Shown here: positions 34,805 to 46,769 of the stretch, piece by piece
Layout: each line of letters starts with the position of its first letter
Position numbering within the stretch: the stretch's first letter is position 1
NCBI GenBank assembly: GCA_035578175.1
Contig: JAQMRL010000003.1
Location: 108,054,969-108,118,968, forward strand
Direction of reading: 5' to 3'
DNA from: Catonia carolina
Lineage: Eukaryota; Arthropoda; Insecta; Hemiptera; Achilidae
Length of the DNA stretch: 64,000 nt
Made by a program: the position numbers and the translations under genes
Notes under the pieces: model-generated
Databases searched by the model: none
Told to the model about the DNA's origin: nothing
The model's input: only the letters and a program-made list of their open reading frames with translations

Positions 34805-35540
34805 ATGGCCAGCGTCACAGCTGAGCCCAATAACAGCATGGCCTGGAAGACATCCGGTGTGAACGGCCTCCTTTGTCTCCTATTACGAGGGAGACAAGAA
34901 AAATAATTGTCAGGCAGTTAAATCTAGGTATCACCGACAATGAAAAAACAATTAGCTGTGTGAACGATTCCTACGATTGGCAAACTGTGCCGATCCAACG
35001 AACGAGTCACAAGCATCCCGTACAAAATACTAATGTGACTAATAATAGAAAATAATTAATAAATAGATTTGTAGATGTTTCGGTAGAGGAAATAAACGAT
35101 ATTAGTGCTAATGTTGAACCAAAGTCTGTAAAGCCGCCACCAATAATGTTATACGGGATAACAGATTAAATTAAATTGTCAAACATATTTGAAACGATTG
35201 TTTGTAAACAAGATAATTCTGTTGTAACCGGTAAGTTGTTACAGGTAAACAATTAAAACTCTGCAAGAACTATTGAAATTTATAAAACTCTGTTAGGCCT
35301 TATTTGCAAAGAAAATTTAATAGGCCACACATTTACTCCAAAAGCAGTATGGCTATATAGAAAAATAATTGTATGCGCCCATATCGTTGCGTCAAATGCG
35401 CTCAAGGGCACAGATTTGGCCAAAAAATCTACTTCAGCAATCTGCGCTCTATGTTTAGAGGATCATCCGGCTAACTACAAAGTATGACGGATCTATAAAG
35501 AAATAGTAGACAGAAAATCAAAAATGAAATAAAATGGTGT
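34805..35540 (+). pseudogene. Decayed ORF1 (gag-like) of an I/Jockey-type LINE
   Basis: Frame pieces contain KPPPIMLYGITD (35131-35167), the start of the domain that precedes retroelement CCHC knuckles, and ICALCLEDHPANYK (about 35440-35486), which matches the last knuckle '(C)..C...H.ANY.GC'. Stops at 35053, 35167 and 35487 break it. Confidence 0.6.
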
Positions 35541-37049
35541 TAGGCGAATAGTAAGTAGTAACTGAGAATAATAATTTTTAGAGGGACAATTTTCTTCAAT
35601 TGGTTAACCAAAACAACACAATTTCCGCAGAATCGGAAAATAGGAGGTACACATATGCTGAAGTTTGACCAAAGTAAAGAGCATAACGACTGTAGACTGT
35701 AACCGTGGTTATATTTCGTGTTCGTGTTTTGTTGTGGGCTGTTTAAATTTTTGTTCGTTTGCCGCTCGCTTCTTGTCTCGTAATGTGCCGGCTCTACCGG
35801 AGTTGTCGTGAGTTGGTATTATTTTTTTTCCTGTTTGTTCGTTTGAGTAGTGTTTTTTTTAACTAATTAAATTGTAAATTATGTACTTTGAAATTATAAA
35901 TGTAATTATCACTTTTAAATTTTGTCTGAAATTTCCATTTCTATACTAAAATTTCTACTTCCGGTTTTAGGCCACTTTCGGTCTAAACCGGAACTTCAAA
36001 CCTAATCCATGCCTATACTGTTCGCCAATTACGGTGGCATGTAAGGAGGGTAGCGAGACAGAGAGAGAATGTGTTGTGTCCGCCGTTCCTCTCAACTCAT
36101 TTCTATTAGTGCTCGGCGTTCGAGCACAATAGTGACAATACGCAATACGGTAGGGCCGTTGAATGTAGATATCTTATTCAACGGCCCTGAGGGCAGTCTG
36201 CCGGCCAGTTTCGTTCACTACACTCGAACAAGGTCATTTTTCATCAAAACATTATGAAAAAATTACTTTTGCTTCCTAATAAATCTTATTTTATTAGACT
36301 ATAAAGGTTATATTATACTCTGATATTTAGATAAGATACGCTGGTACAAAGTTAGAGATTTAAATCACATCGCATTTTTTGCGTATAACGTTTGCTAATA
36401 TAACTTCTTTACCAGGAAGACATAATATACGTTTTATTATTTTGTTACATAAATATAAAATTTTATCTGTAATTTCATATTTGTTGGGAAGAAACAGAAA
36501 TAATAAACGAGCTTGAAAAAATCACTTTTTGAAGGGAAGTCAAAGATAGATCATCGTGTCTGGTGTCTCCTTCCTGTTAGTATTCCAAGAAGCTGAATCA
36601 TTTTTTATAACTGTAAACTTTATACCAAACATACGTCAATTTTTATAAATAAACTACGCACGCACAATATCAGTTGTATGAAATTTAAACAAAATAACGC
36701 TATAGTAAATGTAAGAGAAAGACGGTATGACGTCCCTCTCTTTCGGGCCTGTCAAAACGCATGGTAGGTACATCATTTAGAAAAAAACTTATTGTCTTTT
36801 ATTCCAAATTAAATCGCAGTTATTTTTCCCCGTATTTAGTGCGCGCGCAACTAATTTCAACGGCGTTTGGCTTTCGGAAGCGACACAAATGTCAAAACGA
36901 TAACCGCACGAACAGAACACAACGAGCAGTGAGTACTACTTTAGAGGCAGTCTGTATCAGGCTATGACGCTGTGGTGGGGGAGCTATTTACTGCGCATGT
37001 TCGTACCGCACGCCACCGTAGTTAGTTATAGTTATACTAACCTTTTGAG
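35541..37049. other. Intergenic with hairpins; no supported gene
   Basis: Locally richer in GC. Two hairpins: GTGCTCG-gcgtt-CGAGCAC at 36109-36127, and a perfect 13-bp stem AGGGCCGTTGAAT / ATTCAACGGCCCT at 36152-36188 with an 11-nt loop. The frames at 36069-36257 and 36761-36967 have no family resemblance. Confidence 0.45.
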
Positions 37050-37430
37050 TTGATTACGATTCCGAAAATAATTTTTCGCTATCTCTTGTAGTTTTTGACT
37101 TTGTATTCTTGACTCCCGGTATTTAGCCACTTCCGGTTGAAACCGGAACTACAAACCTAATGATTTTTGTATCTACTCTTTAAGAGGAATCGAATAACTC
37201 TATTTTTGTTTCTCAATTTCGACTTTGATTTCTTGACTTCCCGTTTGAGCCCACTTTAACTCTAAAGTGAAACTTCAAACCCAATCTAAGCCCAATAACT
37301 TTTGTGCAGATTGCGACTCCGTAAAGCGGTTGCTGCTACCTCTTGTGACATCTGGGTGTGACGGGCGACGGACAAATCAAAGTTATAGATGACAATTTTA
37401 AAAATTGATCCCAATAACTTTTTTTACTTC
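37050..37430. repeat. Degenerate tandem repeat with 'cttccggttgaaaccgg' core
   Basis: Repeats of '..ttgact(c/t)ccggt..tagccacttccggttgaaaccggaactacaaaccta' at intervals of about 110 bp, 37100-37300, with a related single copy at 35950-36010. Confidence 0.5.
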
Positions 37431-38734
37431 ATATCATTTTAAACGTAACAATGCCGAAAAGAAATTGAATCTTGCTCCGTAACTGTTTCGATTTTTAACA
37501 TCACATATTACATCATCGGGGTTAATAAACTAAATATAAAATAAGAACAGTATCGTTTATGTTCATGTGATTCTTCATACTAAATCCTGAATATTAATTC
37601 ACTGTTTATTTTTTAAAGGTTTTGTAGTATGGTGAAGATTGAGAGTGTGTTGTGTGAGGGAAAGGAAAGGGGAACGTTCTTGTTGGATACGCGCTCAGTA
37701 ATATTATTTAAAAATTATAACTAATTATTATTATGTTAACAACAACTAGTCATAGATGAGTATAAGGTATTATCATGAATATGCACGGAGTCAGAATTCC
37801 AGGAAATTGTAAGTTCGTCTGATGTTTCGCTGGCTGCGTCGTGTGGGGTGATGATGGGCGGAGGAGAAACGCGCCACTCGCCAAGTGACTCCGCTAGAGA
37901 GACACGGGACAGCCAAACAAAGTATATGACAAAGTAAGATACGGTATGGATTTAGCTGCGCGACGGTGAATAATAATAAAATATATCTGTCGATCGCGTA
38001 TTGTCGGTTAGTCAGTTAACTTCACCCCCGCACAGTTATTGCGTTTTTCGGTCGTTTATGTGCACAGTTGTGATAATTAGGTTGTGGAAATTTGGTATTG
38101 ATTGGTGAGAAATTATCATACAAGTTTTGACGGTCTCGATTGGATGGTTAGATGAGTGTAGAAAGTAATTGTCTTAATCATTCCTGGCATTCTGACTCGC
38201 CCATGGTTTGCTTTCTACAAAATAATCTTTGTAAAAACGCCCTAATAAAATAGGGTTAGCGTTATGATCCTATTAGATATGTCCACACTCATTCAACTTT
38301 TGACTTGACGATTAATAATTTTTAAGTTAATTTGAGTAATTCGAAAAGATGCCAGGAGTCATGAAGACAGACTTCTTCACCATGTGAATGCCGAAGCTAT
38401 ACTACAGTTACTCGACAACGCAGATCTGAATAGGAGACTTCCTCGTGTAAAACCATTTTAACTGGTGTAATGAACAGTAAAAGGTTATTAATTTGTCTTA
38501 GATTAAGTACTTAGTTCAATTAAGTTAGAACAAATTTGTTAGTCTAAGACTAGTCAAAATAAATTTCAATTAAAAAAATAAATTATATATTGTTTACGTT
38601 CCTTTTTATAGACCATTTTTATATGACAAAGTATCACAGACTACGGAAATAGTTATTTGAAAAAAAAATATTGTGGACATCTTTGTCTATGAAAGTTGAA
38701 AATTATTTGGTAAATTTTATTAATTAATAACTTC
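37431..38734. other. Intergenic, promoter-like GC-richer stretch near 37.8-38.1 kb
   Basis: 'ggttagtcagttaac' near 38010 has an arthropod initiator-like TCAGTT in a CG-containing area. A short frame at 38353-38461 (DARSHEDRLLHHVNAEAILQ..) could be an exon, but no splice partner or family is recognised. Confidence 0.25.
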
Positions 38735-38905
38735 CAGAGTAATAGCTCAACGGCGATTGATTGAATCGACGATGGAATAGAGATTACTTACTATTTTAGG
38801 AATTGCTACGGTTGTCTTATCTTCACGTCTCCAAATCCTCCAACCAAAGCCTATCTCTCCATTTCCCCGTCCACTTTATATGTTCATGGTCATCGGGTGA
38901 GATAT
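38735..38905 (+). repeat. 170-bp repeat, first of a pair
   Basis: 'aatagctcaacggcgattga..gacgatggaatagagatta..ctacggttgt..ccaatcctccaaccaaagc' recurs at 39770-39945 in the same orientation, about 1 kb apart. Origin unknown. Confidence 0.7.
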
Positions 38906-39090
38906 TCTGTTAACAAACACAGACACACACACACGGACAAACACACAGACCAATCGCTAAAAACATGATTTTTGTGTTCGGGGGTCTGAAAAACGTGTAT
39001 ATCCGGTGAAAACTCAATTTCGAAAAATCGACATGAAAACAATACTTTCCATTCTATATATTCATATGGGCAAGTGAAAGTAAAAAGACG
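38885..39090 (+). repeat. TTTCTCTTGCC-end repeat, partial copy
   Basis: Right part of the family with a short (CA)n remnant ('cacagacacacacacacgg'), 'accaatcgctaaaaacatg' and 'tatccggtgaaaactcaatttcg'. Confidence 0.75.
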
Positions 39091-40854
39091 TATCTCAATT
39101 TGTTTATGTTTTTTCAACTAACCAATATTTTAGGAATGGTGCGACCTATCAATTAATTAAAATACCCGTTTCTCGTTTAAAATATGACAAAAACGCTTTG
39201 ACAGTTCGTCGTATCTAAATTTTATGTGACTTTTGAGATAGTCGTGTCTTTAATACTGAACAATATATTCCCATCTCTGAGATTTCTTTTCTTATCCGAA
39301 TTGAGCTACAGAACAATATTCTAAAAACTAAAACCGCATCTCTTTGCATAAGACGCCTTCTTTACATTAGGAAATCAGCTGATAGATATTGTGAGTCTTT
39401 TGCGTTTAGTGCCATTTTTAAGCAAGTAAAGTAACTTTAGACATTTCTGGAGGCTTAATTTGTTGGCCTTAATTTAAGGATTACGTAAGCTTTTCTTCTT
39501 TCTTCCATCCAATAAATATTCTGTTTCAGTCTGTGCACCAAATGATCAAAATTACTTGACTTCAGGACTTATAACGTAAATGGCCATGTTATATTCAACC
39601 TGGATTTATGATAAAAAAAAGTATTTTATGATTCATCAAATCAATTACGTAACCGATAAAATACTAGACGATGAAGACTTACGCGTCCTTTACGTCAACG
39701 ACACATTTTTAAATGTGTACCTGTATTCAAAGACATACGTTAAAAACAATAATAATCTTTAATACGCAATATAATTTTTCCAAAGGAATAGCTCAAAGGT
39801 GATTGAATCGACGATGGAATAGAGATAGGCCTACTGACTATTTTAGGAGTTACTACGGTTGTTGTACCTTCACTTCTCCCAATCCTCCAACCAAAGCTTC
39901 TACTCTCCATTGCCCAGCCCACTTTAACTGTTCAGGAACATCGGGATTTGTCTATTTTGTTCCTTCCTACTGAACTCCAATCCATTACCCGAAAGGATAG
40001 CGATATCTGATGAAAGACAAGATAAAATAACGATAGTAGAAGCAATTTAATGTAATATTTACATTTAATACTTTTTAAATTTCCTGGAGCACCGTCACTG
40101 GGCAGTGTTTTCCTCTAAGTCATGAATGCCATTTTTCATACAGTAATGATATCAATAATCTTTATTCCACATGTTACAAAACAACATTAAGGCAAAATGC
40201 ACAAATCGGTACACAAGATGTAACTTAAATAATAATATGCAAATGCACCTTACAATTAAAAACAATGAAATTTAATTGATAAAATGGTAACTTTATATAA
40301 AATTTGGAACTAGTTATCTCTTGTAGGAAAAGCTGTGATGGAGGATACCATCCATAAAAATACAATGTCAAAGATGTAAAAACATAGGCTATTATTTTTA
40401 TATTCGTTTGAGCACGGCGAGTGCTGTCTGGTATCCTATAGATACTGTGTACAGGGATAGTTCCTATAACATAACAGCGATAGTTCGTATTTGTGTACAG
40501 AACGAAACTATAATACAGCCAAACGCCACACGGTGGACAACGGTAACTGTAGTCAAGCATTTTCTTTATGCTGAGAGCTGAGAAGCAGACATTGCGGTCA
40601 CAGCGCTACATGCAGTACACTATTTTTGAAAATACTGATGTTGTGCACGATGCAGCACAAAGTTGTTTACGTATGCCTACGTGACTGTAAGTGATTGGAA
40701 GCACCAGAAACGGAAAGTTCGGCTGCTAATGCGCATGTCTGTTCCGCGGTTCTCAGCAAATTGCACGAGTTCTAGCAGTTTGGTAGTGGGGATAGCTTGG
40801 GGTTAAAAGTATGGAAATAACACTACATAAACCATTTACTAAACAGTTACATGT
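39091..40854. other. Intergenic; second 170-bp repeat; no supported gene
   Basis: Holds the second repeat copy (39770-39945). The 111-codon minus frame 40560-40225 and the 60-codon plus frame 39580-39762 show no motif, signal or conserved context. Confidence 0.35.
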
Positions 40855-40932
40855 ATTTGTGTGTACGTGTGTGTGTGTATGTGTGTGTATTTGTTTGTGT
40901 GCGTGCGCGTGCGTGCGTGCGTGCGTGTGTGT

Positions 40933-40972
<40 letters not shown>
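40855..40972. repeat. (TG)n microsatellite with TGCG variants
   Basis: Imperfect then pure TG repeat. Open frames across it are artefacts. Confidence 0.95.
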
Positions 40973-41698
40973 ATCTACTAGTACTGCGGGTCTGTCTAAC
41001 TGCAAGGAGTCAGTCCTGCGGTTCTGCTTAACTGCAAGGGGTAACAAGCCCTAAACAAGTCCAGAAAATTGGTCTAATCACTTCTGCCTTGCTGCTATCA
41101 TAGGAAGTGCCGCACTACTAGAATTATTAGGTAGGTAGTCATTTTGAACTTGAACATAAGGTATTTTGATTTTTGTAAAAAATACCATATTTTTTGAGCC
41201 CTGAAAAACTGTGCTAAGCTTCAATTAAAAAAATACATTTTCAAATATAGCTTACGATTATTTCTTACTACTTTTTACACCCTTATTCAAAATTTCATTG
41301 CTGTAATTAAAATCGTTCTTAAAAACTTTTTGTACCAATTTCAGCAAAAAAAATACCCTGATAAACGCGCCTTCCTGCTGACAAATTGACAGAAATATAC
41401 AACAAAATAATCTAAAATGGTCTTACATGAACTTATTAAAGATTTCAAGATCAAAAAAACAGATATATTTTTTTGGCAAAAGTATCTATATATTAAAATA
41501 CAACAAACTTATAGAATAAAAATGAGTGTCTACGAAAGATTTTAAAACAAAATAATTTTTAATTCAAAAATATACACATATAAATAAAAAAATCTTGTAT
41601 TATTTAGGCAATTCTTATAATCCGGTAGAGGCAATTCAAAGTATAATCAAGTGTGAGGCATTGTCATATCAGGAAAGAGGCTTTAATAAATGAAAATT
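40973..41698. other. Intergenic, nothing recognised
   Basis: Only a short near-duplicate 'ctgcgggtctgtctaactgcaaggag / cctgcggttctgcttaactgcaagggg' at 40984-41042. Confidence 0.35.
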
Positions 41699-41760
41699 AA
41701 GTTAGGTGAAAAATCCGGTATGTTTATTATAATAAACATACCGGATTTTTCACCTAACTT
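41699..41760. repeat. Perfect 62-bp palindrome without spacer
   Basis: Two 31-bp arms, 'aagttaggtgaaaaatccgg..' and '..ccggatttttcacctaactt', meet at ttatta|taataa with no unpaired base. It directly precedes a minisatellite. Confidence 0.9.
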
Positions 41761-41897
41761 ATTGTGTATTTGTAAAAAAAAATTGTATTTGAAATTGTAT
41801 TTAAATTGTATTTAAAATAGTATTTAAAATAGTATTTGTAAAAAATTTGTAATTGTGTATTTGTATTGTGTATTTGTACTATATTGTGTATTTGTAA

Positions 41898-41936
<39 letters not shown>

Positions 41937-41945
41937 CGTGTAAGT
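41761..41945. repeat. Minisatellite 'attgta/gtattt' and (TG)n tract
   Basis: Variants of 'attgtgtatttgta' and 'aaatagtattt' repeat to 41895, followed by a pure TG repeat (41898-41935). Confidence 0.85.
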
Positions 41946-42744
41946 GTATAGAACTCTCCGCTGGTAACTATTCATCGTACTTCTTTGACACTGGTTAACT
42001 TCTAATTTTTTTGGCGACCCGAGTACTCACTGAAAGACATACAAACAAATTTATTAGTAAGTTATACAATTCCTAAATTAATACAGTAATCTATATATTT
42101 AAATGGGAGTTCTATTAACTCCTAAATACAGAGCTCCACCGAATGGAATTTTGTAATTTACTACACAGTTTTAAAGAACATTGTGCGAATTTATTCACAC
42201 GGGTCCACTATGCTAGTTATATTGACATGTATTTATTTATTTGATCCCTTAAAAATGTTAAGTTAAAAACCTATAATAGTTTTTACCCTAAGTATTACAA
42301 ATAATTTTACACTCCACCTGCTTTTTGTGGGCTTTGCGGAATATGTTAATAGTTAATTTTTCTTTGATAAAGTAGGAATATTGTAAATTTTATTTTGTTG
42401 AATATGTAAATGTTTATAATATTGTAAATTTTAAATTATTTAGAATGTGAATCAGCCAGTTCAGAAAGCCCGTAAGTCACAATTTTACTTTTATTTCTGT
42501 AGTGCATTCCTCCCTAAAAAAAATACATAAGTCTGGCTTTTCTAAGTTATATAACGCTAAGACACAGCTCATCGTTAAGGATAAAAAATAATTTCTTCTA
42601 ATTTAAAAATGAAAGTTGATGATGTCTTGAAGCTTAAGTTTTATTTCGTAGTGGATGAGGCTATGTAAAAGAACTATGCAAAAATCTTTTAAGCGAGATA
42701 CGTGACTACTGTTTGTGACGAATAGTCTTCTGAACAAACTCTAT
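41946..42744. other. Intergenic, nothing recognised
   Basis: AT-rich sequence. No conserved frame or repeat recognised. Confidence 0.35.
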
Positions 42745-43010
42745 TTTTTGGAAGGCTGGTTTGACTCTCTAGAAGCTTCACTAAGTAAACCGAAGAGTGA
42801 GGTGGTTTCCATACTGAATATAAAAATATTCTTATCAGCATGCCAGGTCCTGTGAAAAGCATCTACTTTCCACCTTGCATCAAATGATAACTTCACTTCA
42901 TTCACCACATGGTCTGGCTGCATAGCGATATGAAATTCATTACTCTCAGAGGATATAAATGTGATTGTTATCTATTACATTTCTACCTCTGCACCTGTAA
43001 AATTCTGCAT
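42745..43010 (-). repeat. 330-bp dispersed repeat, copy 1
   Basis: One of four copies (others 44950-45320 +, 47955-48320 -, 54005-54345 +). Here the shared frame is open over 42923-42741 (MQPDHVVNEVKLSF.., ..WHADKN..). Confidence 0.75.
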
Positions 43011-43844
43011 ACGTACTCTGCATACAACCTCTGTGTATACGATTTTGTCATAAAATGCCCACCAAGGGCTGCAAACAATTTTTACCGATTGCCCTATACC
43101 GGGTTTCCACGAAATTTGAACTATTGGGAAATAGCATTGATTTCATTAGTTTGCAAATATTATCTTCCCACGAATAAATGAACACTAGTTGCAATCAGGA
43201 ATAATTAGAAAATATTTAGACCTCTTAAAAATATCAATGTAGATACATTTTAAGCTGTATTTTTGCTCAAAATATATACATTTGTAACCGTAAGTATTTA
43301 AATATTGTAGAAGTTAAGTATTTAAATTTATTGTAAAATTAAGTATTGTAAATTTTAGAGATAGGTGGGTCGAATCCAACTGCGAATATATTTTTTTATT
43401 GTTAATAAATATTAAAATAATTAAAAAATAAAAACAATATTTTTCTTCCTATATACGTATTCATTATAGGCATGAGTATCTACATATTACTGATATTAGT
43501 ATTGTTATAACCTAGAGGCAAATGTAACGGGCTCTTAAACCCATAAGGAAGCTTTGGAGCGAAAAATACAGGAGACCTTTTTTGTTCCTCACCTTCTGAA
43601 ACCCACAGGATAAATCCGAGGTACGACCCCCTTCCGCAGCTTAGAAATATACAAATATCTCGTAACTGAAGAGTTAAGAAAGGAAAACTGAAGGTATTAA
43701 GCGCTGACTTTTGTTAATCGATTTCTTCACCCGGAAAACTAGACTTTTACTAACACAATACCGATCTCGTTAACTTTTCGCAGAGTTTTCTTAAAATAAA
43801 CATTTTGGTTGATAGCGCAACCCTACTCACTAGCGTATTATTTT
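43011..43844. other. Intergenic, nothing recognised
   Basis: No supported gene. The sequence ends where the next TTTCTCTTGCC-end repeat begins. Confidence 0.35.
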
Positions 43845-44790
43845 CTCTTGCCAATATGAATATATAGGAGGGAAAGTATTGTTGCTATGTCGACTTTTTG
43901 AAATCGGGTTATGACCGGATACACGTTTTCAGACCCCCGAATCCAAAATCATTTTTTTAGCGATTGGTATGTGTGTGTATGTGCGCGAGTGTGTGAAAAA
44001 ATCTCGAACACGGAACATCGAAAAAAAATGAATTTTTAAACTTAAGTTGGGTACTACTAGAGGACCCGACACTAACATTTTCATCAAAATCGATTAACCG
44101 TGAGTTGTAGTTTATTCGTTTCATTTTTCACCTTTATTGCATTTATCTCAAAAAAAGTTCTTACGATTTTTTTGTAAAAAACCACCTCAATTACTACATC
44201 TTTTATGGTCTACAAGACAGGGTAAGCGCCATGTCAACAAAAAAACTTTAAGAAGCTGTGCTCTCGAAGAAACAATGGTTGTTTTTTTGACTGCAGTTCT
44301 AAAATGCTATATTGCAAAAGTGTACATAAAGTTGTAGTACACAGAACATTGAAAAACCTACAACTTTATTCCAAACAAATTTTAGTATATCGCTTGGTTT
44401 AGCGGTAATTAGTGACTGTTTTTTCTCATGAAAATCGGTAAAATATTGATTTTTTTAAGATTTCGGCGTTAGTATACTTTTAACGAGAAAAGTGTATACA
44501 ATCAAACTTATAAGAAATGAAAAGATCAACAACTTTTATTGTAAATATTTGTCTCTATAGAGCCTAGTTTAGCTTCAAAGAGTCATATCCCGTGTATTAT
44601 AAAGCCAAACTAAAATTAGTTTTCATTTGCATCATTCACTCATGATTAAAATTTGGTTATGACTTTGAGGTTCGTTTTTGTGTAATTCTAATGTTTTATT
44701 TCTAATATTATATTTTGTTCATTATTTTCATTGGCAAGAGGATTTCGTTTGAGTGTTTCACAGCAGATTTCTTTTGTAATTGTGGTGGTA
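43845..44790 (-). repeat. TTTCTCTTGCC-end repeat, long copy
   Basis: On the plus strand it opens with 'ttctcttgccaatatgaatata', then the reversed 'caccggatccacac'-type block (here 'gaccggatacacg'), a degraded TG tract and 'tttcatcaaaatcg'. It runs through to 'cattggcaagaggatttcgtttgagtgtttcaca'. The ends are inverted CTCTTGCC / GGCAAGAG, so it behaves like a non-autonomous DNA element. No protein frame. Confidence 0.7.
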
Positions 44791-44949
44791 GTGAATCGCC
44801 CCCACTGGCACATATCGCACAGGCAAGCGACTCAGCGGTTACAGGATGAGTGAACGGTGCGTAAGCAATCGTTGTTCGTTGTTGGCATTTTAAATCTTTA
44901 CATAGTTTTACTGTACTATTGAAAATTGCCTATAAAAGGCAGGTGAAGT

Positions 44950-45320
44950 GTTAAATTATTTGCACTCGATCTGTTAGTCCTAAGGCTAAAAAAAATAGTT
45001 CTGTTTCTTGTCACATAGTCAGCCAATTATATGACTGAACTATTTAAGAACAGAAACGGTGGAGGTGTAAACGACATTCGTTACTCTAAGTGTAATGAAT
45101 TTCACTATACAGCCAGACCCTGTGGTGAATGAAGTGGAGGTTTTTTTTGTAGGGAGGAAAGAAGATGCTTTTCGGAGGGCCTGGAATGCTGATGAGCATA
45201 CTTTTCCGCTTGGTGAGGAAGGCATTAGTAAATCACCTGACTCCTCGTTTTTTTAGTTAAATCTCTAGAGATTCAAACCAGCATTTGGCTGTTAACCTAA
45301 ATAACACTACTCAAAATAAC
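44950..45320 (+). repeat. 330-bp dispersed repeat, copy 2, with intact short frame
   Basis: The most complete copy. A TATA-like TATAAAAGG (44930-44938) lies just upstream. An inverted pair, 'gttctgtttctt' / 'aagaacagaa', lies in the 5' part. A frame of 53 codons runs from 45095 to 45256 (MNFTIQPDPVVNEVEVFFVG..). It is shared, with changes, by all four copies. Class unknown. Confidence 0.7.
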
Positions 45321-46262
45321 AATATGTTACTTGAAGAACATATAAGAATACTGTACGGTGGATAGAAAATAATAATCAAAATTATTCTTTGTTGTATTAT
45401 CTATTATTATTTGCTACGCATTAAAAATAACTAATTAAACGTTTTTAATCTTTGCGTTTCTTTATTTTTAAATCATATAAATTAATTAATATTAAATCTA
45501 AATTGTTGTTAACTAATAAATTATGTATTCTTAGTTACGTTAAATCTATTTTTTCAAGTAGTTTTTTTGCGTGTATTTTATTGGCATACGGGAATTTCTT
45601 TACTATTAACCACGAAATTGAGACCTTCCATGTAAACCATAAAGTCGTGTAACTCCACCCGTCCTGCCATTTAGTTTTTGCACTCCACCCGCCCTACTGC
45701 AGGCATTGAAATTTCTTCACTTAGTCAGTTCAATGTAAGCGTAACGTACACAACGTTTCGTAACGTTTGTGAGGTGTTTTTTAAAGTCGTTTTCGTTTTA
45801 AACATTTGTTTTTTTAGGCCTACCGTTTAATTGTTTAATACAGCCTTTCTTTAAAAAATTTAAAATTAAATTTTCTTTTTTTAGTTTATAGTAACTGTAA
45901 TTTTATTTGTAAATATTAATGAATTTAGTGATTTTGCGAACAATTCGGTAAATCGCCTCTGAATAGCGACCGTCGTTATCGAAAGAAAGAGCTTAGAAAA
46001 CAAAGTAAAGAAATAATCAGTATTGTGTGTGAGCTTTTTTAAAAATTTGGCTAACAATCCTGAAGCAAGAACAAAATTAAATTTCTAATTTTTATAATAA
46101 GGAAATAAAAAAGGTAAATACTTTGTTTCCACTCTGGCAAATACGGCAACACTGCATTACTGTCTAAATAGACCCTAGACTCGCAATTTCATGGTTACTA
46201 GTAGTATAGTATATTGATAAAGACTAGATAGTAAAGTAGAAATTAATGTGTGTTTACTCACT
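45321..46262. other. Intergenic, nothing recognised
   Basis: Contains two similar 'cactccacccg.cct' stretches at 45652-45695. No supported gene. Confidence 0.35.
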
Positions 46263-46445
46263 TTATTGTTCAGCCAAATGCGGCCTACTCGGGTCGCGCT
46301 TTGGCGGCGGGTGGGACTCCTCATCTTCGGAGGAGTCCTCTTCCTCGATGGCTGGGGCGGGTGGCCGCCTCCATGGCTGCCACCACAAAAGCAGCCCCAG
46401 CCCGAACCCTATAGCCAAAAATATTCCGATGTTTAACTTTTTCAT
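46263..46445 (-). CDS. Candidate small membrane protein, 60 residues
   Basis: ATG at 46445 in a fair context (AGACCATGA) and TAA at 46265-46263 lying inside AATAAAG, a poly(A) signal. The product begins MKKLNIGIFLAIGFGLGLLL, one clear membrane segment, then WWQPWRRPP, an acidic serine run (EEEDSSEDEE) and a Pro/Lys/Arg tail. The GC content and codon use (GCC, CTG, CCG, GAG) are unlike the surrounding AT-rich DNA. No introns are needed. I do not recognise the family. It may be a host microprotein, a captured gene or an old viral insertion. The opposite strand is also open for 74 codons but is low-complexity (serine-rich) and less convincing. Confidence 0.4.
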   Translation of the reverse strand: MKKLNIGIFLAIGFGLGLLLWWQPWRRPPAPAIEEEDSSEDEESHPPPKRDPSRPHLAEQ

Positions 46446-46769
46446 GGTCTTTAAAAATTTTATAATTTAAAATAATTACTGCGGGACCTAACCTTGACTA
46501 CTGTTTCTTAGCAACACAATTTCATTTACCCCATTGTTATATTATTTTGTTACACATATTAAGAATTGTACTATTTAAGAAATTTATTGGTCTTGGGTTC
46601 GAATCCCACACGGGCATGGCATTTTTTCATACGTTACAAAAAATTCATTTCATCCTTTACCGTCTGCATTAGAGGCAATTTGCAAAACAGTCCAACGTTA
46701 AACCAAAAAAAAAAATTAAGAATTTTTTTTCGATTTGTATTCAGTAGAAGAGAGATAAAACTCCGGCGT
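46446..46769. other. Intergenic with a tRNA-like B-box fragment
   Basis: At 46596-46606 GGTTCGAATCC sits in 'cttgggttcgaatcccacacgggca', the 3' half of a tRNA-like sequence. No matching 5' half, so it is probably a SINE remnant. Confidence 0.4.

Noticed and set aside
40225..40560. 111-codon frame on the minus strand
   Set aside because: No recognisable domain, signal or conserved copy; length is compatible with chance in this region.
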